A stretch of DNA of 59,790 nt from Burkholderiales bacterium (GTDB lineage: Bacteria > Pseudomonadota > Gammaproteobacteria > Burkholderiales > Burkholderiaceae_D): positions 2,092-61,881 of the forward strand of contig JAPLQC010000056.1 of NCBI GenBank assembly GCA_026399895.1. The letters run 5' to 3'. Of the stretch, positions 1-10,144 are shown piece after piece (positions within the stretch are counted from its first letter, which is position 1; each line of letters opens with the position of its first letter). A program made the translations under genes and the position numbers. The notes beneath the pieces are model-generated. The model ran no database searches and was not told the origin of the DNA. It was given only the letters and a program-made list of their open reading frames with translations.

Positions 1-2
1 CC

Positions 3-695
3 GCCTTCTATTCATTCCGTATGTACTTCCTGGTGTTCCACGGTGAAGAGCGCTTCGGTAAGCCGCACGCCGACGACCATGATCATCACGGCGAGCATCA
101 CGGTTTGGCCCCGGGCGAGAAGCCGCATGAGGCGCCATGGGTAGTGACCTTGCCGCTGGTCTTGCTCGCGATACCTTCCGTCTTCATCGGCTTTATCACC
201 ATCGGCCCGATGTTGTTCGGTGATTTCTTCAAGGGTGTTGTCTTTGTCAGCGCCGAGCATCATGCAATGAGCGAGTTGGCCAAGGCGTTCCATGGACCGG
301 CCGAGATGGCGATTCATGCACTCACTACCGCACCGTTCTGGTTAGCGGTCGCCGGGGTGGCGAGTGCCTATTACTGCTACATGATCAACCCGCGCGTACC
401 GGCCTGGTTTTACAACACCTTCAAGAGCCTACATACGCTGCTGGATAACAAGTACTACATGGATAAGATCAATGAACTGGTGTTTGCTGCCGGAGCGCGT
501 GGTATCGGACGTGGTTTATCTAAAGTTGGTGATCAAACACTGATCGATGGCCTGATCGTTAACGGTAGCGCAAACGCGGTCGGCTGGTTGGCCGGCATCA
601 CCCGCACGCTGCAAACGGGCTACATCTACCACTACGCATTCACCATGATTCTTGCAGTGGCGATTTACCTTGGCTACTTGCTGATGTCCGCTTGA
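3..695 (+). CDS. nuoL: NADH-quinone oxidoreductase subunit L, C-terminal part (5' truncated by window edge)
   Basis: This is the C-terminal 230 or so residues of the NuoL antiporter-like subunit of respiratory complex I, an inner-membrane proton-pumping protein. The open frame runs from the window edge without a start, so the gene begins upstream. Visible are the Tyr-Phe-Leu-Val-Phe-His-Gly segment typical of the NuoL C-terminal region, a His/Asp-rich loop around bases 60-125, and several hydrophobic helices, the last one ending the protein (bases 640-690). It lies 49 bases ahead of nuoM in the usual nuo operon order. Identification rests on the fragment plus synteny and is firm. Confidence 0.95.
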   Translation, partial: AFYSFRMYFLVFHGEERFGKPHADDHDHHGEHHGLAPGEKPHEAPWVVTLPLVLLAIPSVFIGFITIGPMLFGDFFKGVVFVSAEHHAMSELAKAFHGPAEMAIHALTTAPFWLAVAGVASAYYCYMINPRVPAWFYNTFKSLHTLLDNKYYMDKINELVFAAGARGIGRGLSKVGDQTLIDGLIVNGSANAVGWLAGITRTLQTGYIYHYAFTMILAVAIYLGYLLMSA

Positions 696-744
696 TTTTG
701 CTACGACTCGACGATCGCCAAGCACTCCGACCAGAGCACAACAC

Positions 745-2235
745 ATGACGCAACCGATGACACCTTTCCTTAGCCTTGCGATCTGGGTACCGATCGTCTT
801 TGGTGTATTGGTCCTGATGAAGAGCGGTGAGCATCGTGAGCCGCAGGCCCGCCTCCTCGCGCTGATCGGATCGCTGGTCAGTTTCATGATCACGCTGCCG
901 ATCGTGCTCGGTTTCAACCCGGCCGCACACGGGATGCAGTTCGTCGAGAAGTCGTCGTGGATTCCACGCTTCAATGTGTACTACCACCTTGGTATTGATG
1001 GTCTTTCGTTATGGTTTATTCCGCTGACCGCATTCATTACCGTGCTGGTAGTGATCGCTGGTTGGGAGGTCATCGAAAAACGCGTTGCACAGTACTTCGG
1101 TTCATTTCTGATTCTCTCCGGCGCGATGATCGGTGTGTTCTGCGCGGTCGATGCGCTGCTGTTCTTCGTGTTTTTCGAGGCGACACTGATCCCGATGTTC
1201 ATCATCATTGGTGTCTGGGGTGGGCCGCGTCGTGTGTATGCAGCGATCAAGTTCTTTCTGTACACCTTCCTTGGCTCGTTGATGATGTTGGTAGCGCTGA
1301 TCTGGTTGTATTTTCAATCAGGTAGTTTCGACATCCTCGCGTGGCACAAGCTACCGATCGCGCTTGAGGCGCAGATCTGGGTATTCCTTGCTTTCTTACT
1401 GGCCTTCGCGGTAAAGGTGCCGATGTGGCCAGTACATACCTGGCTGCCGGACGCTCACGTCGAGGCGCCTACCGGTGGCTCCGCTGTACTGGCCGCGATC
1501 ATGCTGAAGCTGGGTGGCTACGGTTTCTTGCGGTTCTCTTTGCCGATTACGCCGGACGCGAGTCAGGCTTTGTCGGGAGTGATGATTACGCTGTCACTGA
1601 TCGCCGTGATCTACATTGGCTTGGTCGCCTTAGTGCAGACCGATATGAAAAAGCTGGTGGCTTACTCGTCCATCGCCCACATGGGCTTTGTCACGCTGGG
1701 CTTCTTCGTGTTTGGCGAGTTGGCGGTGCAGGGCGCACTGATGCAAATGATTTCGCATGGTTTTGTATCTGGCGCGATGTTCTTGTGTATTGGCGTTTTG
1801 TACGACCGCATGCACTCACGGCAAATTGCCGACTACGGTGGCGTAATCAATACCATGCCCCGCTTTGCTGCCTTGTTTGTCTTGTTCTCACTGGCAAATG
1901 CCGGGCTGCCAGGCACCTCCGGCTTCATCGGTGAGTTCATGGTGATTCTTGGCGCCGTGGAATACAACTTCGCTATCGGCCTGCTGGCGGCGACTGCCTT
2001 GATTCTCGGTGCGGCTTATTCGCTGTGGCTGGTCAAGCGCGTGGTGTTTGGCGAAGTCGGTAATGAGAATGTGGCCACACTACAAGATTTATCGATGCGC
2101 GAGTTTCTGGTTCTTGGTGTACTTGCCATCGCGACGCTATGGATGGGCGTGTATCCCGCGCCATTCACCGACCTTACCCAGACCTCGGTGGTCGATCTGT
2201 TGAGGCATATCGCCGTCAGCAAGATCCCGCAATAA
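745..2235 (+). CDS. nuoM: NADH-quinone oxidoreductase subunit M
   Basis: NuoM is one of the three antiporter-like membrane subunits of complex I and couples quinone reduction to proton translocation. The 496-residue product has the family's usual length and is almost entirely hydrophobic helices, about fourteen. Family landmarks include the conserved Glu in the FFEATLIPMF helix, the VPMWPVHTWLPDAHVEAPTGGS loop region (about residues 224-246) and the Lys-containing MKKLVAYSSIAHMG stretch. The ATG start follows nuoL by 49 bases, and nuoN begins 14 bases after the TAA. Co-transcription with nuoL and nuoN is expected. Confidence 0.98.
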   Translation: MTQPMTPFLSLAIWVPIVFGVLVLMKSGEHREPQARLLALIGSLVSFMITLPIVLGFNPAAHGMQFVEKSSWIPRFNVYYHLGIDGLSLWFIPLTAFITVLVVIAGWEVIEKRVAQYFGSFLILSGAMIGVFCAVDALLFFVFFEATLIPMFIIIGVWGGPRRVYAAIKFFLYTFLGSLMMLVALIWLYFQSGSFDILAWHKLPIALEAQIWVFLAFLLAFAVKVPMWPVHTWLPDAHVEAPTGGSAVLAAIMLKLGGYGFLRFSLPITPDASQALSGVMITLSLIAVIYIGLVALVQTDMKKLVAYSSIAHMGFVTLGFFVFGELAVQGALMQMISHGFVSGAMFLCIGVLYDRMHSRQIADYGGVINTMPRFAALFVLFSLANAGLPGTSGFIGEFMVILGAVEYNFAIGLLAATALILGAAYSLWLVKRVVFGEVGNENVATLQDLSMREFLVLGVLAIATLWMGVYPAPFTDLTQTSVVDLLRHIAVSKIPQ

Positions 2236-2249
2236 GTCAGGAAACCACT

Positions 2250-3737
2250 ATGACCGAGCTGAACTACGAATTGGCGGGTGCGGAAATCTTCCTCGCGGTT
2301 GCGACCATGGTCGTAATGTTGGCGGGATTATTTGCCGACGAAGAAAAAACACCACTCAGTCATCGACTGTCGTTGCTGGTAATTGCGGCCACTGCGGTGT
2401 TGACGATCAGCGACTTCATGGTGCCGGGGTCGGCCTATGCCTTCGACCATAGCTACGTGCTAGACCCGATGGCAAGCCTGCTCAAATGTAGTGCTGCGGT
2501 GGCGACTTTCTTGACGCTGGTGTACGCACGACAGTATTCCAATCAACGTGGCATGTTGGGCGGCAATCTGTCCGGGGAATTTTATGTACTGGCACTGCTG
2601 ACGCTGCTGGGTCAGATGATCATGATCTCGGGTAATAGCTTCCTCGTGATCTACCTCGGCCTGGAACTGATGTCGCTCTCGCTGTATGCCTTGGTTGCGC
2701 TTCGCCGTGATCATGCGATTTCTACCGAGGCGGCGATGAAATACTTCGTGCTGGGCGCCTTGGCTTCGGGCTTCATGTTGTACGGCATGTCGATGATTTA
2801 TGGCGCCACCGGCTCGTTGGTGATGAGCCAGATCGCGGAAGTCGTTGCCAGCGGTAGCGCGAACAAGACCGTCCTCGCACTCGGCTTGGTATTTTTGGTG
2901 TCCGGTCTGGCATTCAAGTTATCGGCTGCGCCATTCCACATGTGGGCGCCGGATGTTTACCATGGTGCGCCAACCTCGGTCACGCTACTCATTGGTGGTG
3001 CTCCCAAGCTGGCCGCTTTTGCGGTGATCATTCGGATTCTGGTTGAGGGCTTGGGAGGCTTGGCTGCAGAGTGGCAGCAGATGATGATTGTGATGGCGAT
3101 CGTATCGCTCATCGTGGGCAACATCACCGCGATCGCGCAGACCAACATCAAGCGCATGTTGGCGTACTCCACCATCTCGCAAATGGGTTTCTTGCTGCTG
3201 GGTTTGTTGTCGGGCGTGTTCGACGGTAGCGATGCAGCGTCAGCAGCGAACGCCTATAGCTCGGCTATGTTTTATGTGATCACCTATGTGCTCACCACAG
3301 TGGGTAGCTTCGCGGTGATCTTGTTATTGTCGCGTAGCGGCTTCGAGGCAGATCATCTGGATGACTTCAAAGGTCTGAGCCAGCGTAGTCCGTGGTTTGC
3401 GGCAGTCATGATGGTGTTGCTACTCTCGCTTGCCGGTGTGCCGCCGATGGTCGGCTTCTACGCCAAGCTCGCGGTACTGCAGGCTGCCTTGGCAGCAGGG
3501 CATCTCGGGCTGGTGATCTTCGCGGTGCTTGCCTCGCTGGTCAGCGCTTATTACTACCTACGCGTGGTGAAGTTAATGTACTTCGACGAACCTGCAGACA
3601 CGGAAGCGATCGAGGCGACCGGTGGCTTGCGGCTCGTACTCTCGCTCAATGGTGTCGCGGTATTGCTGCTTGGGGTGTTGCCGGGGCCGCTGATGGCGGC
3701 TTGCGTCTACGCCATGACGCAAGCGCTCGCGTCCTGA
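2250..3737 (+). CDS. nuoN: NADH-quinone oxidoreductase subunit N
   Basis: NuoN is the third antiporter-like inner-membrane subunit of complex I. The open frame extends upstream into nuoM, but the ATG at 2250 is preceded by AGGA about 8 bases away and gives the normal 495-residue protein beginning MTELNYELAG, so this start was chosen. Typical features are the LGLELMSLSLYALVAL helix, the conserved KLSAAPFHMWAPDVYHGAPT region and the Lys in the NIKRMLAYSTISQMGF segment. It sits 14 bases after nuoM and is the last conserved nuo gene. Confidence 0.98.
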   Translation: MTELNYELAGAEIFLAVATMVVMLAGLFADEEKTPLSHRLSLLVIAATAVLTISDFMVPGSAYAFDHSYVLDPMASLLKCSAAVATFLTLVYARQYSNQRGMLGGNLSGEFYVLALLTLLGQMIMISGNSFLVIYLGLELMSLSLYALVALRRDHAISTEAAMKYFVLGALASGFMLYGMSMIYGATGSLVMSQIAEVVASGSANKTVLALGLVFLVSGLAFKLSAAPFHMWAPDVYHGAPTSVTLLIGGAPKLAAFAVIIRILVEGLGGLAAEWQQMMIVMAIVSLIVGNITAIAQTNIKRMLAYSTISQMGFLLLGLLSGVFDGSDAASAANAYSSAMFYVITYVLTTVGSFAVILLLSRSGFEADHLDDFKGLSQRSPWFAAVMMVLLLSLAGVPPMVGFYAKLAVLQAALAAGHLGLVIFAVLASLVSAYYYLRVVKLMYFDEPADTEAIEATGGLRLVLSLNGVAVLLLGVLPGPLMAACVYAMTQALAS

Positions 3738-3750
3738 CCTCGGATACTGA

Positions 3751-4056
3751 GTGAATTCCGCCTCCGCCAGCTGGATGGTCATCGCGCTCATGGCTTTTTG
3801 CGCGAACTTCCCCTATTTCAGCGAATCGATATTCGGTTTCTTTCGGCCGAAACAAGCGCCCAAGTCGCCGTTCATTCGCATATTCGAACTACTTGTTCTC
3901 TATTTTGTTGTGATTGCTGTCGCCTACGCGATTGAATCCTCGATCGGGAATGCCTTTCCTCAAGGCTGGCAATTCTATGCAGTCACCGTCTGCCTCTACC
4001 TTGTGCTTGGCTTCCCCGGCTTCGTGCACCGTTATTTACGCCGCCGCACACACTGA
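3751..4056 (+). CDS. DUF2818 family small membrane protein
   Basis: The 101-residue product starts at a GTG 13 bases after the nuoN stop. It has three hydrophobic stretches (about residues 8-22, 42-63 and 76-92) and a basic C-terminus ending RRRTH. DUF2818 proteins are commonly encoded directly after nuoN in Burkholderiales, and the sequence pattern (CANFPYFSE near the N-terminus, then a PKSPF turn) fits that family. Its function is not known. The position suggests co-expression with complex I, perhaps a role in its assembly, but that is inference only. Confidence 0.85.
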   Translation: MNSASASWMVIALMAFCANFPYFSESIFGFFRPKQAPKSPFIRIFELLVLYFVVIAVAYAIESSIGNAFPQGWQFYAVTVCLYLVLGFPGFVHRYLRRRTH

Positions 4057-4128
4057 CTGGGTTGTCAGTTGCCGATTCTCAAGAATGGCTGCATAGTTAG
4101 TTTGTAAACGGGGACTCAGACGCGCACC

Positions 4129-4677
4129 ATGGACGACCACCTCAAAGAAACTTTGATCAGCGGCGAGGTCGTTTACGAAGGTAGCTTTTTGAAAGTACGT
4201 CGCGATAGTGTTCGCTTGCCCGACGGGTCAGAGACCGCACGTGAGTACTTTCGTCATCCCGGCGCGGTTGTCATTATTCCGCTACTCGAAGACGGCAGAG
4301 TACTGTTGGAGCGGCAGTATCGTTATCCGAATGATCGTGTCTTTATAGAGCTACCCGCGGGTAAGCTTGAGTATGGCGAAGACCCATTGCTGTGTGCACA
4401 GCGCGAGTTGCGGGAAGAAACCGGTTACAGCGCGACGGACTGGCAATTCATTTGCACCATCCACAATGCTATCGCTTACTCTGATGAGCACCTCGATATT
4501 TTTCTCGCACGTGGGCTAGTGTCGGGTGAGCAGCAACTCGACCCGGGTGAATTCCTTGAATTGATCAGTGTCTCACCAGACGAGTTGATGGCTTGGGTTC
4601 GTCAGGGTCAGATCACGGATGTGAAAACACTGATTGGCGCCTTCTGGCTGGATAAAATATTGCGTGGCGAGTGGTAG
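4129..4677 (+). CDS. NUDIX hydrolase, ADP-ribose pyrophosphatase type
   Basis: The 182-residue product carries a perfect Nudix box at residues 78-100 (Gly, five residues, Glu, seven residues, then REL-R-EE-T-GY), the metal-binding catalytic site for hydrolysing nucleoside diphosphates linked to another moiety. The preceding segment (YRYPNDRVFIELPAGK) and total length match the NudF-like ADP-ribose/ADP-sugar subgroup, so ADP-ribose hydrolysis to AMP and ribose 5-phosphate is the likely reaction. The ATG at 4129 follows GGGGAC. The copA gene starts 3 bases after its stop, suggesting translational coupling, though no functional link is obvious. Confidence 0.92.
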   Translation: MDDHLKETLISGEVVYEGSFLKVRRDSVRLPDGSETAREYFRHPGAVVIIPLLEDGRVLLERQYRYPNDRVFIELPAGKLEYGEDPLLCAQRELREETGYSATDWQFICTIHNAIAYSDEHLDIFLARGLVSGEQQLDPGEFLELISVSPDELMAWVRQGQITDVKTLIGAFWLDKILRGEW

Positions 4678-4680
4678 CGT

Positions 4681-6963
4681 ATGGATAGCGCGCGCATCGT
4701 TCAGCCAGATAATGACGAGCACACGCTACTGATCGAAGGGATGACCTGCGCTTCGTGCGTCACGCGGCTGGAGCGGGTGCTACACAAAGTGCCCGGCGTA
4801 GTCGATGCCTCGGTCAACCTCGCCACCGAAAAAGCCCGTATCCATTCGAATGGCGTACCAGTATCAGCGTTGATCGCTGCTGTACAAAAAGCCGGTTTCG
4901 ATGCGCATATTGATCCCACGGCTCGCTTACCGGTAGGCGATTCGTCGGTCGCAGAAGCATCCCTCGCAGGATCCTCCATAGCAGGATCACTTTCTTACAC
5001 TCCGGGTATTTTTAGCGCACTACGCTCGTTGCGAGCATCATCATCGCTATGGCCGGTCGTGCTATCGGCTGTGCTTACGGTACCGTTGCTATTGCCCATG
5101 ATCGGTATGCTGTTCGGTCAAGATCTGATGCTACCGGGTTGGGTACAGTGCGCGCTCGCGACTCCCATACAGTTCTGGCTCGGGGCGCGTTTTTATCGCG
5201 CCGGTTGGCATGCGTTGAGGGCAGGCAGTGGCAACATGGATCTGCTGGTGGCCATCGGCACGAGTGCCGCGTACGGATTGTCGGTGTATCTGATGCTGCA
5301 ACATGGCTCACATACCCATCTGTATTTCGAATCGTCAGCAGTCGTTATTACGCTGGTGCTACTCGGTAAATGGTTGGAGGCCAGAGCAAAGCAGCAAACG
5401 GTTGCTGCCCTGCATGCACTTTCCGCACTCAGGGCAAGCGAGGCGACGGTCAGACGTGACGGTGTCGACCTGAGAGTGCCAGTGGAGGCTGTGCAGTTAG
5501 GCGATACGCTCGTCGTGCGCCCGGGTGATCGTGTGCCGGTAGATGGCATCGTCATCGACGGTGACAGCCATCTCGATGAATCACTCTTGACCGGTGAAAG
5601 TTTACCGGTGCCCAAACACGTCGGTGATCGCCTAACCGGTGGCGCGATCAATCAAGAGGGCGTGCTCATCATGCGGGTGACAGCAGTCGGTAACGATACG
5701 ATGTTGTCACACATTATCCGAAGCGTTGAGGATGCGCAGGCAGCCAAGGCGCCGATTCAGCGCATAGTCGATAAGGTAAGCGCCGTGTTTGTGCCGGTCG
5801 TCTTGCTAATCTCAGTGATCACTCTATTGGCGTGGGCTTGGTTCAGCGGTGACTGGCAACAGGCATTGCTGCACGCCGTGGCAGTGCAAGTCATTGCGTG
5901 CCCTTGCGCACTTGGCTTGGCAACGCCTACGTCCATCATGGCCGGCACTGGCGTCGCTGCGCGGCACGGTATCTTGATCAAGGATGCCGAAGCCTTGGAA
6001 ACGGCGCATGCAATACGTGCCGTAGCATTTGACAAGACCGGCACGCTGACTGAGGGTCGACCCTCGATTGTCGAGATCAAGGGAATTACGATGACCGATC
6101 GCGATGTGCTCCAGCTTGCCACATCGGTACAGCAGCATAGCGCTCATCCGCTCGCGAAGGCAGTGATGCAGAGAGCAATTGAAGAAGCGGTGGTACCTTC
6201 TCTAGTTCACAACACTCAGGTGCTGCCGGGACGTGGTGTACAGGCAGCGCTCGATGAAAAAACGATTTACCTCGGTAATGCGCGACTGATGACCGAGCTC
6301 GCTATCGACACTACGCCGGGAATGCAATTCGCGACGGAGCAGGAGAGCGCAGGGCGTACCGTATCTTGGCTGGCAGTGCGCGATGCCTCAGGGTGTCGCG
6401 TCGTTGGTTTGCTGGCATTTGGTGATACGGTAAAAGCGAGCGCGCGTGACGCTATCGAAAGACTCAAGGCCCTTGGTGTGCGCAGCATCATGATCACGGG
6501 TGATAACGATGGCGCTGCGCGTACTGTTGCCCAAGCGGTTGGTATCATGGAGTTTCATTCGCAGGTGCTACCGGGAGACAAAGCGTCGTTGATTACTCGC
6601 TTAAAGGAAGAGCACGGCATTGTTGCGATGGTAGGCGATGGCATTAACGATGCACCGGCACTCGCAGCAGCCGATATTGGCATTGCCATGGCGTCAGGCG
6701 CCGATGTCGCCATGCATACCGCCGGCATTACTTTGATGCGTGCTGATCCGGCACTGGTAGCGGATGCGATTGTTATTTCGCAGTGCACTTACGCCAAGAT
6801 TCGGCAGAACCTGTTCTGGGCTTTTATCTACAACTTGGTTGGTCTGCCACTCGCCGCGTTTGGCTTGCTCAATCCCGTCATCGCCGGCAGCGCAATGGCA
6901 TTCAGCTCAGTGAGTGTGGTGACGAATGCCTTGCTCTTGAGCCGATGGAGGCCCGGCAACTAA
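4681..6963 (+). CDS. copA: Heavy-metal (copper) translocating P1B-type ATPase
   Basis: This is an inner-membrane copper(I)-exporting ATPase of 760 residues. Domains in order are one N-terminal heavy-metal-associated domain with GMTCASC (residues 20-26), paired helices, the actuator domain with the TGES motif, the transmembrane metal site Cys407-Pro-Cys409, the phosphorylation motif DKTGT at Asp451, the SAHPLA nucleotide-binding motif, and GDGIND around residue 653. A CPC site with a single HMA domain is typical of CopA exporters. It starts 3 bases after the NUDIX gene and its stop overlaps the stop of the convergent copper chaperone gene by 4 bases. Metal specificity is inferred from the motifs. 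Confidence 0.95.
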   Translation: MDSARIVQPDNDEHTLLIEGMTCASCVTRLERVLHKVPGVVDASVNLATEKARIHSNGVPVSALIAAVQKAGFDAHIDPTARLPVGDSSVAEASLAGSSIAGSLSYTPGIFSALRSLRASSSLWPVVLSAVLTVPLLLPMIGMLFGQDLMLPGWVQCALATPIQFWLGARFYRAGWHALRAGSGNMDLLVAIGTSAAYGLSVYLMLQHGSHTHLYFESSAVVITLVLLGKWLEARAKQQTVAALHALSALRASEATVRRDGVDLRVPVEAVQLGDTLVVRPGDRVPVDGIVIDGDSHLDESLLTGESLPVPKHVGDRLTGGAINQEGVLIMRVTAVGNDTMLSHIIRSVEDAQAAKAPIQRIVDKVSAVFVPVVLLISVITLLAWAWFSGDWQQALLHAVAVQVIACPCALGLATPTSIMAGTGVAARHGILIKDAEALETAHAIRAVAFDKTGTLTEGRPSIVEIKGITMTDRDVLQLATSVQQHSAHPLAKAVMQRAIEEAVVPSLVHNTQVLPGRGVQAALDEKTIYLGNARLMTELAIDTTPGMQFATEQESAGRTVSWLAVRDASGCRVVGLLAFGDTVKASARDAIERLKALGVRSIMITGDNDGAARTVAQAVGIMEFHSQVLPGDKASLITRLKEEHGIVAMVGDGINDAPALAAADIGIAMASGADVAMHTAGITLMRADPALVADAIVISQCTYAKIRQNLFWAFIYNLVGLPLAAFGLLNPVIAGSAMAFSSVSVVTNALLLSRWRPGN

Positions 6964-7157
6964 ACCCCAAGGACATCGTAACCGGCATCTTCGATCGCAG
7001 TTTTCACTTGCTCGAGTTGCGCAGTGGTTTCCACCTTGACGCTCTTGGTCGGCAGATCGACAGCGACGTGCGCGCTTGAATCTAATCTCTGCAAAGCGCG
7101 CGTGACGCTGGCGGCGCAGCCGCCGCAAGTCATGCCATCGACTTTCAGTTCGTACAT
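6960..7157 (-). CDS. copZ: Copper chaperone / heavy-metal-associated domain protein (CopZ-like)
   Basis: This 65-residue protein is a single HMA fold ([18 protein letters not shown]), in which the two Cys of MTCGGC would bind Cu(I). Such proteins pass copper to CopA-type ATPases in the cytoplasm. The open frame extends upstream, but the ATG at 7157 is preceded by CAGGAG at ideal spacing and begins exactly where the domain begins, so the longer form is rejected. It converges on copA with a 4-base overlap at the stop codons (6960-6963). The opposite orientation means copA and copZ must have separate promoters. Confidence 0.93.
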   Translation of the reverse strand: MYELKVDGMTCGGCAASVTRALQRLDSSAHVAVDLPTKSVKVETTAQLEQVKTAIEDAGYDVLGV

Positions 7158-7256
7158 GCGGTTTCTCCTGAACATAGCAAACGATACTGTAATACGCGCG
7201 CATGATGCTTGTGCGAGTGCCCGAGTGACATGGCCGGGTGAGTTGCTGCGTGGCAT

Positions 7257-7287
7257 AAAAAAACCCGCCGGGAAACGGCGGGTTTTT
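7257..7287 (-). terminator. Rho-independent terminator of rne
   Basis: A 10-base stem (7261-7270 with 7276-7285) around a 5-base loop is flanked by A residues on the left, which read as a U run on the minus strand. It lies 17 bases past the rne stop codon, exactly where a terminator for rne is expected. The right flank also has T residues, so it may work weakly in the plus direction. Confidence 0.92.
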
Positions 7288-7303
7288 CAGGGGGCGATAG
7301 CGA

Positions 7304-10144
7304 TCAGTTGCGCGTCTCGACCTGTTGTAGCGGCTCGTCGGCCACCGTTGGCAGCGGCTTACGCTCGCGTGGGGCACGCGGTGCCGGTGTGGCAGCGGAT
7401 TGCTCGGCTTGCACCACGCGCAGACGTTCCGGATTAGTCTCGGTCATTTGCAAACCAGCAGCGTGCAGCATGGCATCCATATCGATACTGGCTGCGGCTA
7501 CCGGAGCAGGCGTCGGTGCCGATGGTGGCACCACAACTGCGGCCGGTGGCGCTACGTGCACAACTTCGGCGACATGAGCGACGTGGTCTTCTTGAGCAAC
7601 GTGGTCTACTTGAGCAACAGGCTCGGCCGTCGGTGCATGAGCAACTGCCACCTGCGCTACTGCAGGAGCTTCAACCACCGGAGCTTCGAACGCCGGAGTA
7701 GAAACCGCTGAGACAGGCTGCTGGACTGTTTCGGTCACGGTAGCCACGGCAGCTACTACTGGCGCAGGGGCCGCAGGCGGCTGTGGTGATGCGTAGTTGT
7801 CGTGCGTGTCATGCGTTTCACGAGCAGCATGCGCTTCCTGTGCTTCACGCGCTTCATTAGCTTCATGCGCGTGGCCATGATCATGCGACCCAGCTTCTAC
7901 GCCTTCATCGCGTTCATCAACGGAATCAGCGACGTCATTGCCGCCTGCTTCACCAGTCACCTGATCGCGGTCGCGACGGTTACGGTTACGGCCACCGCGA
8001 CGGCGACGACGGCGCGGTTGATCGTCGCCACCTTCGGCTGCAACGCCCTCGACTTGCGGTTCGAGCTGATCGCCGGGTTCTGCGTTCGCAGTGAGCGGCA
8101 ACTCGGCCTGCGGCACTGGCTGATCACTCGCCGGTTTACGCTCACCGCGTGGTGGACGCGGTGGACGTTCGCGACGATTCTCGCCGGCCTCTTGAGCTTC
8201 GCGTGGCTCACGTGCTTCGCGCGCCTGCTTGGGCTGACGCGGCTCTTTGGTGTCCTTGGCTTCCTTGGCGACTTTAGGCGCAACTTCTTTCGCTGGTTTT
8301 GCCTCAGCGCTACGCTCATCCCGGTCGCGACCACGACCACGGCCACGACGATTGCGGCCACCGCGATCACCACGTTCGCTGCGCTCGCGCACGGCTGGCT
8401 TGGCAGTCTCTGGTTCTGCAGGTGCGCTCGATTTCTTACGGAATAAACCGAACAGTCGTGACAGAAAACCTTCTGCAGCGGCTTCATCGGTTGCGGTTGC
8501 TGCGACAGATTCTGGCTTGCGCTCGACGATAGGTGCCGGACGATCCGGCGTGATGCCCTTAACCATTGCCTCTTGGCGTGGCTTTGCTTCTTCCGCTTTG
8601 CGCTTGCTATAACCGATATCGGTGTCGGCTTCCTCGGCCATACGGTAGCTGGCTTGCAGGTCATCCAAGCGAGGATCATCGTGCTTGATGCGCTCAAGTT
8701 TGTAGTGCGGCGTCTCGAGGTGCTTGTTCGGGATGAGCACAGCCGTCACACGATGACGAGTCTCGATCTTCAGAATCTCGCCACGTTTTTCATTGAGCAG
8801 GAAAGCCGCTACATCTACCGGCACCTGCACGTGAATCGCCGCCGAGTTTTCCTTCATCGCCTCTTCTTGAATGATGCGCAGCACTTGCAGCGCGGAAGAG
8901 TCGGTGTCACGAATATGGCCGGTGCCGTTGCAGCGCGGGCAAGTCACATGGCTGCCCTCGGACAGCGACGGACGCAGGCGCTGACGGGATAACTCCATCA
9001 GACCAAAGCGTGAAATCTTGCCCATCTGAACCCGGGCGCGGTCGTAGTGCAAGGCGTCCTTCAGTCGGTTCTCGATTTCGCGCTGGTTCTTCGCGCTTTC
9101 CATGTCGATGAAATCGATCACGATCAGACCGCCCAAGTCACGCAGGCGTAGCTGACGCGCGACTTCTTCGGCCGCTTCGAGGTTGGTATTGAAAGCGGTA
9201 GTTTCAATGTCTGAGCCGCGAGTGGCGCGTGCTGAGTTAACGTCAATCGAGACCAAGGCTTCAGTGTGATCGACCACGATCGCGCCACCGGACGGTAACG
9301 GTACCGTGCGCGAGTAGGCGGTCTCGATCTGGTGCTCGATCTGGAAACGTGAGAACAGCGGCACATCGTCGCGATAGCGCTTCACCCGCTGCACCATGTC
9401 CGGCATCACGTGGCTCATGAACTGCTGCGCCTGCTCGTGAATGTCGTCGGTATCGATCAGGATTTCGCCGATGTCGGGCTGGAAGTAGTCGCGAATTGCG
9501 CGAATCACCAATGACGACTCTTGATAGATCAGGAACGCACCCGGCGCGGATTTTGACGCACCGTCAATGGCAGTCCATAACTGCATCAGGTAGTTCAGAT
9601 CCCACTGCAGCTCTTCGACGTTGCGGCCAATACCAGCGGTACGAGCAATAACCGACATACCTTGCGGTAGGTCGAGCTTGTCCATGGTTTCGCGCAGTTC
9701 TTGGCGGTCTTCGCCCTCAACGCGGCGTGACACACCACCACCACGCGGATTATTCGGCATCAGTACCAGATAGCGGCCGGCCAGCGATACGAACGAGGTG
9801 AGCGCAGCGCCCTTGTTGCCGCGCTCTTCTTTCTCGACCTGAACGACGATCTCCTGACCCTCGCGCAGCGCCTCACGGATGCTGGCATTTCGAACATCAA
9901 CCCCCTCGCGGAAGTAGCTACGTGCTACTTCTTTGAATGGCAGAAAGCCGTGACGCTCCTCGCCATAGTTGACAAAGCAGGCTTCCAGCGACGGCTCGAT
10001 ACGGGTGATGACGCCTTTGTAGATGTTGGATTTACGTTGCTCGCGGCCGGCGGCCTCGATATCGATGTCGATCAGCTTTTGGCCGTCGACAATAGCAACG
10101 CGCAGTTCTTCCTGCTGCGTCGCATTGAACAACATTCGTTTCAT
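7304..10144 (-). CDS. rne: Ribonuclease E
   Basis: RNase E is the membrane-associated endonuclease that starts bulk mRNA decay and processes rRNA and tRNA. The 946-residue protein begins MKRMLFNATQQEELRVAI. It shows an N-terminal S1 domain (about residues 36-120), the RNase H-like and DNase I-like catalytic parts (with VVDHTEALVSIDVNS and LIVIDFIDM) and the Zn-link CPRC at about 402-405. The C-terminal 400 or so residues are low-complexity: Arg/Gly/Glu/Lys-rich RNA-binding tracts, then an Ala/Pro/His/Val-rich tail with repeated His-Val-Ala units. This disordered half normally scaffolds the degradosome. The gene is divergent from rluC, as in E. coli, with a long leader. Confidence 0.98.
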   Translation of the reverse strand: MKRMLFNATQQEELRVAIVDGQKLIDIDIEAAGREQRKSNIYKGVITRIEPSLEACFVNYGEERHGFLPFKEVARSYFREGVDVRNASIREALREGQEIVVQVEKEERGNKGAALTSFVSLAGRYLVLMPNNPRGGGVSRRVEGEDRQELRETMDKLDLPQGMSVIARTAGIGRNVEELQWDLNYLMQLWTAIDGASKSAPGAFLIYQESSLVIRAIRDYFQPDIGEILIDTDDIHEQAQQFMSHVMPDMVQRVKRYRDDVPLFSRFQIEHQIETAYSRTVPLPSGGAIVVDHTEALVSIDVNSARATRGSDIETTAFNTNLEAAEEVARQLRLRDLGGLIVIDFIDMESAKNQREIENRLKDALHYDRARVQMGKISRFGLMELSRQRLRPSLSEGSHVTCPRCNGTGHIRDTDSSALQVLRIIQEEAMKENSAAIHVQVPVDVAAFLLNEKRGEILKIETRHRVTAVLIPNKHLETPHYKLERIKHDDPRLDDLQASYRMAEEADTDIGYSKRKAEEAKPRQEAMVKGITPDRPAPIVERKPESVAATATDEAAAEGFLSRLFGLFRKKSSAPAEPETAKPAVRERSERGDRGGRNRRGRGRGRDRDERSAEAKPAKEVAPKVAKEAKDTKEPRQPKQAREAREPREAQEAGENRRERPPRPPRGERKPASDQPVPQAELPLTANAEPGDQLEPQVEGVAAEGGDDQPRRRRRRGGRNRNRRDRDQVTGEAGGNDVADSVDERDEGVEAGSHDHGHAHEANEAREAQEAHAARETHDTHDNYASPQPPAAPAPVVAAVATVTETVQQPVSAVSTPAFEAPVVEAPAVAQVAVAHAPTAEPVAQVDHVAQEDHVAHVAEVVHVAPPAAVVVPPSAPTPAPVAAASIDMDAMLHAAGLQMTETNPERLRVVQAEQSAATPAPRAPRERKPLPTVADEPLQQVETRN

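Noticed and set aside
7802..8446. 214-residue plus-strand open frame antisense to rne
   Set aside because: It mirrors the low-complexity Arg/Glu-rich tail of RNase E; the hydrophobic look comes from complementing those codons.
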